Positions 45,675 through 56,129 of a stretch of 64,000 nucleotides of DNA are shown piece by piece. This DNA comes from Macrothele yani (lineage: Eukaryota > Arthropoda > Arachnida > Araneae > Macrothelidae). The position numbers and the translations under genes are program-made. The stretch's first letter is position 1. Each line of letters opens with the position of its first letter. The stretch covers positions 72,419,349 to 72,483,348 of the forward strand of contig CM076991.1 of assembly GCA_039090855.1 (NCBI GenBank), in the 5' to 3' direction. Below the pieces are notes generated by a model that was given only the letters and a program-made list of their open reading frames with translations, was not told the origin of the DNA and did no database searches.

Positions 45675-48600
45675 TAATGGCTCATCATCATCATCATTGT
45701 CAACCATTATCAATCCACTGCTGGACGAAGGTCTCCCCAAGTTTCCTCCACAACGGTCTGTCTTGTGCCAGTCTCCTCCATGTCACTCCCGCATATTTAC
45801 GAATTTCATCCACCCATCTCCCATGTGGTCTTTTTCTGGGTCTTTTCCTGTCCCTTGGAATCCAATCTAAAATTTCGGCTGTCCATCTATGGTCTGTCCT
45901 TCTGGCAGTATGTCCAGCCCATTGCCATTTCAGGGATTTAACTCTGATCATGATGTCTTCCACTCTCGTCATTTTTCGGATCCACGAGTTCCTTTTCTTA
46001 TCTCTCCTGGTTATACCAAGCATGCACCTCTCCATGCTTCTTTGAGTTGTTTGCAGCCTTTGTATGTCTCTTTTAGTTAAGGTCCACGTCTCTGCACCAT
46101 ACGTAAGCACTGGAAGGATGCATTGATCAAACACTTTTCTTTTAAGACATAATGGCATATTGCTCTTGAAAATTATGCTGTTTCTTCCAAAAGCTCTCCA
46201 GGCAAGTTTTGTACGCCGATTAATTTCTTCATCAATGTGACCCTCACTTGATATCTGCTGTCCAAGATAAACATATGTATCTGTTATCTCCAGTTTTTCT
46301 CCATCAATCGATAAATCTTCATTTCTTGTAAAAGCATTGAACATCACTTTTGTCTTCTGAAAGTTCATTTTTAATCCCACTTCTTTACTCTTGTCAGCAA
46401 GTTCCTGGATCATACTCTGCAGCTCTGATGGGGTAGTTGCAAAAATGACTACGTCATCAGCAAAACGAAGGTGGGTTAGATAATCTCCATTAATCTTTAT
46501 CCCTTTGTTTTCCCAGTTCAGTGATTGAAAGACATTTTCCAATGTGGCATTAAAGAGCTTCGGAGATATGGTGTCACCTTGTCTCACTCCCTTTCCAATT
46601 TTTATGTGTGTTGTATTTTCAAACAGCCGAATCTTTGCACTTGCATTTTCATAGATGTTATTAATAATATTAATGTATGCATCCTCAATACCGCAGGATT
46701 TCAGAGCCGTGGTAACTGCTGATGGTTTCACCGAATCAAAGGCTTTTTCATAATCGATAAAAGCCATGCACAATGGAAGTTCATATTCCCTCGCTCTTTC
46801 AATTAGTTCTCTCAGTACGTGGATATGATCTATTGTGCTGTAGCCACTCCTGAATCCAGCTTGTTCTCTCGGTTGAGCCATGTCCAGTGTTACCTTCAAG
46901 CGGTGTGAAAGAACTTTAGTGAAGATTTTATAAACCACTGATAGGAGGCTGATAGGTCTGTAGTTCCTGAGATCCTCAATGTCACCTTTTTTATGTAGCA
47001 GGATCATTGTAGCGTTGTTCCAATCCTCAGGAATCTTCCCTTCATTAAGGCATCGAGTGAAAATTTGGGCGAGTACTGTTTCAATTTCTCCACTTGCTTC
47101 TTGTATGATGTCTATAGTAATTCCATCTTCTCCTGGAGCTTTTCCCCGCTTCATGTTCTTGATTGCATGAGCAACTTCTGCTGGGAGGACTGGAAGAACT
47201 CTGGTACCTTTCATGATGTCTGGAGTACATGTATCATCCCTTTCATATAATTTGGAGTAGAAATCTTTCACTCTTGTCAAAATTTCGCCTCTATTTCTTG
47301 TTATAGAACCATCTTCTTTTCTCAGAGCCATAATCTGTTTTCTTCCCTTACTGAGATGTCCCTTTGCTATCTTAAGGCTTTGGTTGTTTTCAATTGCTTT
47401 CCTCACTAGCTCACAGTTGAATTTCCTTACGTCTTCAGTGATACTTTTTCGTGTTGTCTTGCATAGCTCTATATATTCCACTTTGGAAGTCACATCTTCT
47501 TTAGTTGTCCTCATCTCTCTTCTTTTTTGCATCAACATTTTGGTTTTTCCTGATAATTTGTTCACATGCAACTTGTTCTTAGACCCAGCTAATTTTGTTG
47601 CTGTTTCCATTAGAGCTTTGGTTACTTTTCTGTTAACTTCCGAAATATCCACTTCTTCCGATGTTAGGCCTTCTAAAGCAGAGAATCTGTTCTTCAGTTC
47701 CAACTTGAAAGTATTATGGTGTTTTTTAAGGTTGGTTATGTCAATACATTTTGTTTGTCTTATGAGCTTGCCACGTTCCAGTTTAGTGTTGAGGTGCATC
47801 TTACATCTCACCAATCTATGGTCACTACCTGTGTTGAACTTGTTCAGCACACTGCAGTCTTCGACGATGAATTTTTTGTTACACATAATAAAATCAATTT
47901 CACTTGTCGTCCCAATTGGATGTCTCCATGTCCATTTCCTGTGTGGCTTTTTCTTGAAAAAGGAGTTCAAGATGAAAAATCCTTCTGCCTCTGCAAACTC
48001 AACGAGAGTATTTCCACGCTGGTTTCTGTTGCCGTGACCGAATTTACCTACTGAAGTTTCATTCTGTTGCCGTTGCCCTATTTTTGCATTGAAATCTCCC
48101 ATAATTATCTTCAAGTGCTGCTTACCTTTATTATTTAGATGACGAATTTCCTCATAAAATTCTTCAATTTCTTCTTCAGGATGACTTGTGGTGGGTGCAT
48201 AAGTTTGAATAATCTGAGCCTGGTATCTTCTCGATAGTTGGATAACGAGTCGTGCAGCTCTGTCAGAGGAACTTTCAACTTCTACAACTTTATCCTTCAG
48301 TTTCTTGTTTATTATAAATCCAACACCACTAGTTCTGCCAGTATCTGTCCCACGATAATAGAAGAGATGTCCACTTTTCAGTTCAATGAGATCTTCTCCT
48401 TTCTCCTTACCTCACTTAGCCCGACGATGTCCCACTTGATCCTTTGTAGTTCCTCTTCCAATTCAAGAAGCCTTGAATCAGAAGATAGGGAGCGTCCGTT
48501 ATAGGTAGCCAAGGTCAGCATCAAATGGCAGCCTAGTCCGGTCCTCCGAGGATTCTTAGCACCCTCTGCCTTCATGTCGCACTGGCCGCTGCCTTGGCCA

Positions 48601-48870
48601 GGTACATTCCAGCTGCCGGAGACTGAGGGCCAAGATTTAAGTTGTAGAGTCATTTTGGAGGTGTTTGGCCATAACTCACCACGCTGGCCAAGCGGGTTGG
48701 TGAGTGTGGGATAGCATTTCCTCTGATCCCGATGGTATAGTTATACCGCTATTTGCGGTCGTCAGAGCCCCTTTAGTGGGAACAGGATGCACCACGAGAA
48801 GGCGGGGTTGACATTTGTCAAGGAGAGGCTGTGATGTTACGCATCACCTGACCTTATTATAATGGCTCAT
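45675..48870 (-). mobile_element. RTE-type LINE, near full length, 11-bp target duplication
   Basis: Element 45686-48859 is flanked by TAATGGCTCAT at 45675-45685 and 48860-48870. The 3' end (left) is a short (ATG)n tail, as RTE elements have instead of poly(A). The 5' UTR is about 200 bp (48654-48859). Length about 3.17 kb, normal for RTE. It lies in the first intron of ARL6IP6 in the same orientation as the gene. Confidence 0.9.
45700..48653 (-). pseudogene. RTE LINE polyprotein (APE endonuclease + reverse transcriptase), one frameshift
   Basis: ATG at 48653; TGA at 45700-45702; about 984 codons. The endonuclease opens with LATYNGRSLSSDSRL and DIVGLSEVRR (catalytic Glu). Then a single frameshift occurs in the purine run at about 48394-48410. 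From there the frame is open to the end: GVGFIINKKLKDKVVEVE, IIMGDFNAKIG, TGSDHRLVRCKM. The RT follows: GKAPGEDGITIDIIQEAS, ILLHKKGDIEDLRNYRPISL, FIDYEKAFDSV (motif A), VRQGDTISPKLFNATLE (motif B), LRFADDVVIFATT with intact FADD. The C-terminus has the RTE-type WQWAGHTARRTDHRW and RPHGRWVDEIRKYAG. All recognisable catalytic residues are kept. A single indel separates it from an open element. Confidence 0.9.
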
Positions 48871-50029
48871 AGGTGTATATAACTGCATTGTACTTTCTAT
48901 GATAATAGGTTTTCATTTTAAAGCTTATTATGGTTTTCAATTAACCATACTTGACAAAATTTGGGTTACTTAAAAATAATTGTAATGTAATAATTGTATT
49001 TAATACAATTACATGTAATGTGCCCAAAAGGTGGCTGTACATCAAGGGTTGACTGTATTATATATGCTCAAAAATTTTCTGCACAATTCCTTGTTTGAAA
49101 AGTCACAGTATCACTATAACTATTCAAAAGTTTACGTGCCTACAGATAAGTTTGTTGTGAATAATTGTATTTTGAGGTTTTAAATTTTTTAGTTCGATGT
49201 TTTGGTGTTTGTAAAGAAGTTAGTTAGTTTATGGTTTGTGAATGTTCACGCAATTAAGTTTACTGAATATAAGTTTTATAAGCCAATTAGACTACAGTTT
49301 AGGGTTATTCAAAGTCAGTGAAAATATAGGTTTTTAAGTAAAAAAGAGGTTTCTTGGATCAAGTATCATTGCAGCAGTATGGATTAATAAATTACTCACT
49401 CAGTCAAATAAATGAACAAGTTGAAGACAACATAAAACTGCCGCACCAGCAGCTCAAACCAACCGTAGATATTAAATTGGAAATAGACGTGCAATGAAAT
49501 GTATTTTTTCAGAGAGAACAGACCTTCTAGTAAGGGTAAGTCTCTCTCATTACTCTCATTAAAATTTTCTGCACACCTAACAAACATTTGTACTACCCAA
49601 GTAGAGAAACATCTAATTGCTTTGAAGGGTCATAGGGGCTGGGCCAATAGCAATCACATATATGAATCACCTTTCTCTTCCTGTCTGATCAGATTTTATT
49701 CAGTTAACTGTGCAACTTACTTATCCATTTTCATTTAGGATGAAGGATTGTCTTAACTGATATTCATGCATTTAATTACATAATCTTTGTTGCATTCATC
49801 AAAACCAAATGGCTATTTCTAAAATTTACACCCCCCACCCCCACCCCCGGAATACAACTTCGACCACGTTTTCAAGCTTTCTGTAACCATGTAGGCATAA
49901 GCCCTCGAACAAAGCTGCTTGAAGAGTTTCATTACTCACTGTGAACATAAACAGCTGCAGCTGTTCAGGAGGCATTTCTGGGAAGCCTCAGAAAATCCAT
50001 TTGTTGTGCTCCACTGGAAACTGGAATTC
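48871..50029. other. ARL6IP6 intron, no gene seen
   Basis: AT-rich. Minus-strand frame 49396-49587 has no recognisable motif. A C-rich tract (CCCCCCACCCCCACCCCC) lies at about 49830-49849. Confidence 0.4.
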
Positions 50030-50830
50030 TCATTGCCATGGTTCACAAAATTTTACAAAAACGTTTTCATATGTATGCTTATAAGGTACAGATTGTTCAA
50101 GCTCTTCAGCATGAAGACCGGCCTCGCAGTCCTGCATTTGTGATGGAGATGTTGCAGGGCATACCTCATGATAGTGAATTATCGGCACCGTGCCTTTCTC
50201 AGATAAAGCCACATTCCACGTCTCTGGTACAGTACATAGGCACAATGTGCAAATCTGGGTATCAGAAAATCCTCATTATGTCATCAAACAACAGAAGGCT
50301 AGCCTGAAAGTGAACATATGGTGCAGCCTGATGCATGACAGAATCATCGGACCCTTCCTTTTTACAGAGCCCATGGTAACATGTAATGTGTACCTAGACA
50401 TGCTGGAACTTTTTATAGCACCTCAGTCGCATGCACTCCATCCAACCTTTGGTTATTTTCAACAAGACGATGCCCCACCACATTGGTCAATAATGGTTTG
50501 GGAGTCCTGAATGCCACATTTCGGGACAGATGGATTGGCCACGATGGTCCTGTGACATGGCCACCTCGATCGCCTGACATAACCCCTAAGTTAGACTTTT
50601 TCCTATGGGGTTAAGTGAGAGAAAGTTTATTCTAGCAGTGTTCCAGATGTCAAGATGTTGAACAGAATAATGGACGCCATTGGTTCTGTCTCTGCTGAGG
50701 TGTTAAACAAAACATGGCATGAAATCGAATATCACCTAGATGTCCTCTGGGCCACAAATGGTGCCACGAGGAGGTACTTACACTGGAAAGAAAAAAAACT
50801 TTACTTGTGCACCATCATTGTCATGCAATC
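50030..50830 (+). pseudogene. mariner-related transposase relic (DDxD type)
   Basis: The sequence matches an insect-type IS630/Tc1/mariner relative whose core reads FQQDDAPPHW (50455 on; catalytic second Asp), with PLFDFFLWG-like KLDFFLWG near 50595 for the third Asp block. It continues as DVKMLNRIMDAIGSVSAEVL and WHEIEYHLDVLWATNGAT, typical of this group's C-terminus. Upstream, VQIVQALQHEDRPRSPAFVM and IGPFLFTEPMVTCNVYLDML belong to the middle part. Stops near 50307, 50508 and 50560-50612 break the frame. No terminal repeats found. Confidence 0.7.
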
Positions 50831-50859
50831 CCTTTCTTTTACCTGTAATACTCTTTTTA

Positions 50860-51860
50860 TATTAATTTCTGTAATGTGCGAAAGACTTTATGGACACCTG
50901 GTACATTGGAATCTTCTAGGCAAGTGATATCCCAGTTTGGAAAATCACATATTTAGTGGTTACATGTTCATGATTAAAATTACTTTTAAATTCATGTCAG
51001 AGATCAAAATTAAAAGGGTATGTCTCTTACTCTTGATTACAAACATTACCATAAAAAATCAGTTTTATTAATTTTCAACTTTATGAGTCATATCCAGTTT
51101 TTAATCATTTTAGGAGGAAGCTAGAATTAAAATTGAAAGCATTGTAATGTAGTACAAATCCATTTATTTACTGGTGTAATTTCCACTGAGCACTTCCAAA
51201 AAAAAAAATATTAGAAATAAAAAAAAAAAAATCTTGAATTCTAATTTTCTGCATTTTATATCAAACTAGTGCCTTCAAAAAAACCTTCCAATGGAGAGCA
51301 AAAGCTTGGCAATTATACACCATATTACACTAGTAAATAAATGCTGTAAGTATTTTCAGCTTGCCTAGTTTAGTGTTAAAGACGTAATAGGATGGAAAGT
51401 TTCACATTTTGGAAACCTTATAAGTTTAACAAATTTCATGGGAACAGTATCAAGATTGTCAGAGCACAAACATTTTTTGGGGCCTAGAAACACAAATTGG
51501 AGAATTTAATAGTTTTAAGGTTCACCTTGCCAATTTTCAACGGAAAGAAAAAAACCTTTGTTTTCTTCTCAGAAAAATAAACTTTTTTTGGAGAGGACCC
51601 TGAAAACGAAAAAATTCAAGGGAAAACAAATTGCCGCTGCCCTTTATTTTTTGTTGAGCACAAAATTTAGGGGCCTCCTTCCAGGGCACTCCTGTGTTCT
51701 ACAATAATTTGGAGAGCACAAAAAGAAAATTTACATGGAAGTTCTCAAAAGTCACCACTATACTGTATGTAAATCAGACAATGAGATATAGAAAAAAAAA
51801 CACATTTTTAATTGCAAGTGTTCAGATGCCATACCTGGTCATGACAACTAGCAGCCACAA
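50860..51860. other. No gene seen
   Basis: AT-rich intron with A-runs at 51200-51232. No family recognised. Confidence 0.4.
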
Positions 51861-51987
51861 CTGGGTGCAAACTAAAATGAAGGTTGAAACTTTTTTGTTA
51901 ACATATGTTAATTTCAAAGGTAATTGATTAACTTTGAAATGAACATATGTTAAAGCAGTTTCCACCTTCATTTTAGTTTGTACCCAG
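51861..51987. repeat. Short hairpin repeat, about 127 bp
   Basis: The left arm CTGGGTGCAAACTAAAATGA is matched inverted by the right arm ending TTTAGTTTGTACCCAG. The centre is near 51925 between two AACATATGTT motifs. Likely a MITE-like foldback. Confidence 0.65.
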
Positions 51988-52630
51988 AGTTTAAATTCTA
52001 CAATTTTTGCTTTATATGCCGTCATGAATTCCAAGTTATTGCTTACAGTGTTGTTCTTTACTAAAACACTATGGGAAAATATTTGTGCAAGAGCCACATT
52101 TGACTACAGAGTCTAAAGTAGAACGAAACTGGTTACAAGTTAGCTTCAGGTCACTGGGACACGAACTCCCAGTCAACAGGATTACCTGCTGACCTCATGT
52201 AGTTTTAATATGTTCTGACCCTTTAATAAGGACTAAAAACCATAGCGGTAGATCCTATGCCAACGTAAGTGAATCAGAAAAACAATAACGCCCAGATAGG
52301 TTTTTGCCAGTACGTACAAAAAATGCATAAAAATTTGGTCAGTTTGTCAACATTCTGTACCAGGCCCCCTTCCCTTCCAAACATATTTGCTTGATTTAAA
52401 ATTATTATTTTTGGTTCGGTTGCTGTACACGGGGTTTTCCTGGTTAAATCAGTGTTATAACATTAGACTCTGTATATATGTAAAAAATAAATTGACAAAA
52501 TGTTCTTGATATCAAGAAGCAAGTGCTTCCAGATAACACCACTGAATTGTTAATGCTCAAGTACCTTCATTATGAAGTATGCAATAAAAACTGTCACACT
52601 TAAAATTTCTATTAGACATCTGACAATTAC
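51988..52630. other. ARL6IP6 intron next to the first coding exon
   Basis: Unique-looking AT-rich sequence directly downstream (minus strand) of the donor GTAATT at 52625-52630. No repeat or gene recognised. Confidence 0.4.
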
Positions 52631-52811
52631 CTTCAGATAATTTACAATAGACTGCTGCTGCAAGTAAAACTGCGGTCAGTATAAGAAATACGAAGTAGCC
52701 ATAGCTATAACTTCTTTTCGGAAGTACTTCAGTGCTTTCATTATCCCTCAAAGTATTGTTGGAATGCGTAAAATTCCCCTTCGACCACTGGTGGTAAATA
52801 TGATCTTCCAT
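52631..52811 (-). CDS. ARL6IP6: ARL6IP6-like protein, first coding exon
   Basis: The ATG at 52809-52811 (MEDHIYHQWSKGNFTHSNNT) gives 60 codons plus one base up to the donor GAAG|GTAATT. The frame is open further upstream but without another ATG, so I chose this start. It has a hydrophilic, poorly conserved N-terminus (residues 1-37), then a membrane segment (about 38-56, GYFVFLILTAVLLAAAVYC). The exit phase 1 fits the entry phase of the exon at 12003-12120. Vertebrate ARL6IP6 has about 22 more residues and part of another membrane segment between these points, so a short phase 1-1 exon probably lies in the 40.5-kb intron. Linkage to the other exons rests on strand, order, phase and topology only. 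Confidence 0.55.
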
Positions 52812-53836
52812 TATTAACAACCAGGTAGCAATCAATACCACAGGTACCCCGCTGAGATTGTACAACAGCCTGCGATATTTTTACTCATGATAAGATGCAT
52901 TGAAGCCACGCCACAGTTCAATTCAAATTGTTTTGATGCCAGATTCGATCGACAATCTTGCAACAAAAGGAAATTCTCCAATCACAAAGCGCATTCTCAT
53001 TCACCTAAAAGCGTCAGTTTGTCCATGCTTTTCTAATACTTTTTTACAACAAAACTTTCAGATAAGACTTCGTGATATTACTGGCAAAAACTGCCAGGAG
53101 ATATAGCCGAAACAAGTCGTTTGTCTTTAATTTACAGTCAATTACATGGTCTTTGGTTAATTATTAAGGTACTCCGTTGCCGCAGTCTTATCTGAAAACG
53201 AAGTGGTGCGGTAAGCAACACAGTGTGTTTCGATAACGTTATTTTCCCGTTAAATGCAAAAATACACGGCCAGGGGAAGACTGACCACCATAGCATTTTA
53301 TTCATGGGTATTTTCAAAGGCCTTGCATTCTCTTTATGAATTATAACCAACTGGATGTGCTTTGGGTTCTGTAAAAAGTAATTCCGAAAGGAAATGGGAT
53401 CGCCGCAGAGATGAGGCGTGTCCCATCTTCAGAAAAAAATAGCGCGACGGCGGCACCCTAACTCCCATCTCTCCTTCTCTGGATTGTAGCTTCCAGGCAC
53501 ACAAAAACTAGCTCTATTAGAACAAGAGACCTCTGGAAGCAGTCCCCGTTTTATAATTGGACAAGCTGGACTCAGCTATAAAATTTATATTTTATACCAC
53601 GGGACCAAATTTTAGGTTGCGCAAGACGGAGATATTTTTAACGCAGAATTTTGGAATAATTGTTTAATAACATTTTTTTAAATTTCAAGGATTCCTCGAG
53701 TGAGGAAAAAACCCTACCAAAGCCGCCTCGAGTGCTACAGGCCAAAGAGCCTACACGGTTTTTCCGTTTATGACGTCAACAATCGGGTAATAACAAACCA
53801 AACCCGCTATAATTGAAACCGATAAACAGTCTGTTT
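52812..53836 (-). promoter_or_regulatory. Upstream region of ARL6IP6 (5' UTR / promoter candidate)
   Basis: Minus-strand sequence before the ATG includes an acceptor-like ATATCGCAG at about 52870-52878, so part of the 5' UTR may be on a separate upstream exon. A GC-richer patch lies at 53400-53470, and a CRE-type palindrome TGACGTCA at 53771-53778. I see no convincing TATA box or start site. Confidence 0.25.
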
Positions 53837-54054
53837 TTTTTTATTGAAGGTTTAACGACCACCGTGAGCTACTCAATGGGCTATAAGCAGTCGTCCGTCC
53901 CTAATTTATGACCACTGGTTGCAGGGAAGGAAGAGAACCAGTGGTGTAAGACAAACACAACATCAATGCCACACCGGGATTCGAACCCGGACCCTTTCTC
54001 GGACGAATGGTCATAAGCCAGCGCTTCGACCACTGCGCTGGCTTATGTCTGTTT
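53829..54054 (-). mobile_element. tRNA-derived SINE, copy 4
   Basis: SINE body about 53837-54046; GTCTGTTT at 53829-53836 and 54047-54054 is the likely target duplication. The extreme tRNA 5' end is replaced by a GCTGGCTTATG stretch. Confidence 0.85.
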
Positions 54055-54082
54055 GTGCTCGGCGTATGTTTTGTATTGAGAA

Positions 54083-54390
54083 TGCTGAAGACTTTTTTTA
54101 TTGGAGGTTTAACGACCTCCGTGAGCAACTCAATGGGCTACAAGCAGTCGCCCACCTCTAATTTAGGGCCACTGACTCCAGGGAAGGGAGGGAACCAGTG
54201 CTGTAAGACAAACATACCATCAATGCCTCACCGGGATACGAACTCGGACCCTTCTCGGACGAATGGTCAGAAGCCAGCCTAACTTCTCTTCTAATCCTAA
54301 TATCGCACATCGCTTAAAAAAACTAACTTCTCTTCTAATCTTAATGTCGCACATCAAGTCTTTAGCGCCACGGGGGCGGTGCTGAAGACT
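54083..54390 (-). mobile_element. tRNA-derived SINE, copy 5, with foldback insert
   Basis: Target duplication TGCTGAAGACT at 54083-54093 and 54380-54390. The SINE body (54094-54278) breaks off before its A-box. About 88 bp of foreign sequence follow, then the last SINE bases CGCCACGGGGGCGG (54366-54379). The foreign part is an inverted copy of the right flank. Confidence 0.8.
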
Positions 54391-54424
54391 TGATGTGCTA
54401 TATTAGGATTAGAAAAGAAGTTAG
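54279..54424. repeat. Inverted triplication of a 40-bp flank
   Basis: The right flank 54385-54424 (AAGACTTGATGTGCTATATT...GAAGTTAG) occurs as reverse complement at 54323-54362, and again in shorter form at 54279-54311, both inside the SINE. Confidence 0.8.
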
Positions 54425-54533
54425 CTTTTTTGTTAATTTAGATTATATATTTGTTATGAATTGATGAACCTGGCTATTTTATTAGAAACATAATAGTTCC
54501 CGGAAACTAAGTAGGTTTAAGCAACGTTTCACG

Positions 54534-54777
54534 TATCATTAGGCTTATTTTTTTTTGATTGGAGGTTTAACGACCACCGTGAGCAACTCAATGGGCTATA
54601 AGCAGTCGCCCGTCCCTAATTTAGGGTCACTGGTTCCAGGGAAGGGAGAGAGCCAGTGCCGTAAGATAAACACAACATCCATGCCTCACCGGGATTCGAA
54701 CCCGGAACCCGTTCGGACGAATGATCAGAGGCCATCGCTTAGACCACTGCGCCACCGGGCGGCTATCATTAGGCTTA
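54534..54777 (-). mobile_element. tRNA-derived SINE, copy 6 (best preserved)
   Basis: SINE body 54548-54763 with a perfect 14-bp duplication TATCATTAGGCTTA at 54534-54547 and 54764-54777. On the minus strand: tRNA-like head GCCGCCCGGTGGCGCAGTGG, B-box GGTTCGAATCC, an internal hairpin CACTGGCTC...CCAGTG, and the 3' end AAACCTCCAATC followed by A-rich tail. Length 216 bp. Confidence 0.95.
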
Positions 54778-56129
54778 AGCAACGTTTCATTTTTCATTAT
54801 GCGGATTTTTTTGTCCAATGCTGTTTCCTTTTTTGTATGAAATATTTAGATGCGTACTTTTCCGACGTCATGCTGAAGTAAAAAAAAATATGCACCAGTC
54901 GCGCATTGTGTTGCTGAAAGAATATGGAATTACACTATCAATAAATGCAATTTTAGTGTCATGCATGGAATGTTCCTCGTTAACTTATCACATAAAGTTT
55001 TTAAATGTTACCTTTCTTTTTCTCCTTAACTTATTTGAATGAAATAGATTCTAATTTGCTTAAAAAATGTGTGATGCCTATGGTAACACTGGTGAATTTG
55101 TGCGAAGAACAACCCATTGATGTATAAAGAAAAAGTTAAAGCTCTTTTATATTTGAAATATTTTGTAGATATGAAATAATCACTGAATTCATCGCTCCCA
55201 CGGCTCATAAAATGTTTGCGTTTTGATTTTTACCAAATACTTTGCATTTATCGAAATTTATAACTTTTATCTGTCGATGTTGTGCAGTTACGAAGTATTA
55301 GAATCCTGATATCGCCTCACAGTAACCTCGTTGCTAGTCTTTGGCTGCTAGTTAAGATGGCAGTCACGGCAGCGTTTGTTATGACTCTGATGGTGACGTC
55401 ACGAATCTAAGACTAAGGCTTGCTAGCACTCGAGACGGCTTTGACTCTACATACGGGCAGTTATAAGAATAGGTAAAAGCAGGGGCGGATTTCCCAATAG
55501 GCCCACTACGCGAGCGCCTAAGGCCCCAGAGCTTGAGGGACCCCGAAGACGTATAATTGGATTGCCAGTTTTGTTTTGCTTTTCACGGACCGAAATAATT
55601 CAATCCTTAAAGGGACCACTTTATTGTCAATTGATAATTTATTTTCTCATTTTAAATTTTCGAATTGTTGTCGATGTACTTGTTTTCAAAGAAACTGTTA
55701 AAATAACCCAATCTTCCTTTTAGTGGTAGGTGAAACAAGAATTGACGCTTCCCACAATTTTCATTGCTTAAGGCGAATACTTAGCTGGCTGTGATATAAA
55801 TTACTGGAAAAACATCTGTGTTGGAACTTTTTACCTGTCTTTCCTGAGCTGTGATGAAGAATGCTTGTAGAAATTGTCCTAATGATCCGGGCCCCGGGTG
55901 TTTGCTGTTTACTACCTTTCCTCTCTGGAGTAGTATAATCAAGTTCTTCCTTAGCCCTAATCTTCCTACACCACCCTAAAACAAAGTAACTAATACAATC
56001 TTCGCTAAAAAGAAAGAAAAAAGAACAAAAAAAGAAAACGAAACCCCCAGAAGGAATCATACAATCAAGATGAAAATTGGCATGTGTAATGTACGTGTAC
56101 AGAAGAGGAGATGATTGCGATTCCACAGC
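54778..56129. other. No gene recognised; transposon-end-like motif at 55481
   Basis: CAGGGGCGGATTTCCCAATA at about 55482 resembles the terminal repeat of a widespread DNA-transposon type, but I found no partner end. A TGACGTCA palindrome lies at 55394-55401. Minus-strand frame 55761-56126 has no motif I know. Confidence 0.35.

Noticed and set aside
47384..48037. 217-codon plus-strand frame
   Set aside because: Antisense shadow of the RTE polyprotein.
51866..51902. 37-nt minus-strand segment between AG and GT as the missing ARL6IP6 exon
   Set aside because: Hydrophobic when translated, but its exit phase does not match the next exon and it lies in a foldback repeat.
54700..54763. Functional tRNA gene at the SINE head (also in the other seven copies)
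   Set aside because: The same sequence is fused to a fixed SINE body with target duplications; the acceptor stem does not close.
53771..55401. CRE-driven promoter (TGACGTCA at 53771 and 55394)
   Set aside because: Two 8-bp palindromes in 1.6 kb without start-site evidence are weak; kept only as a note to the upstream region.
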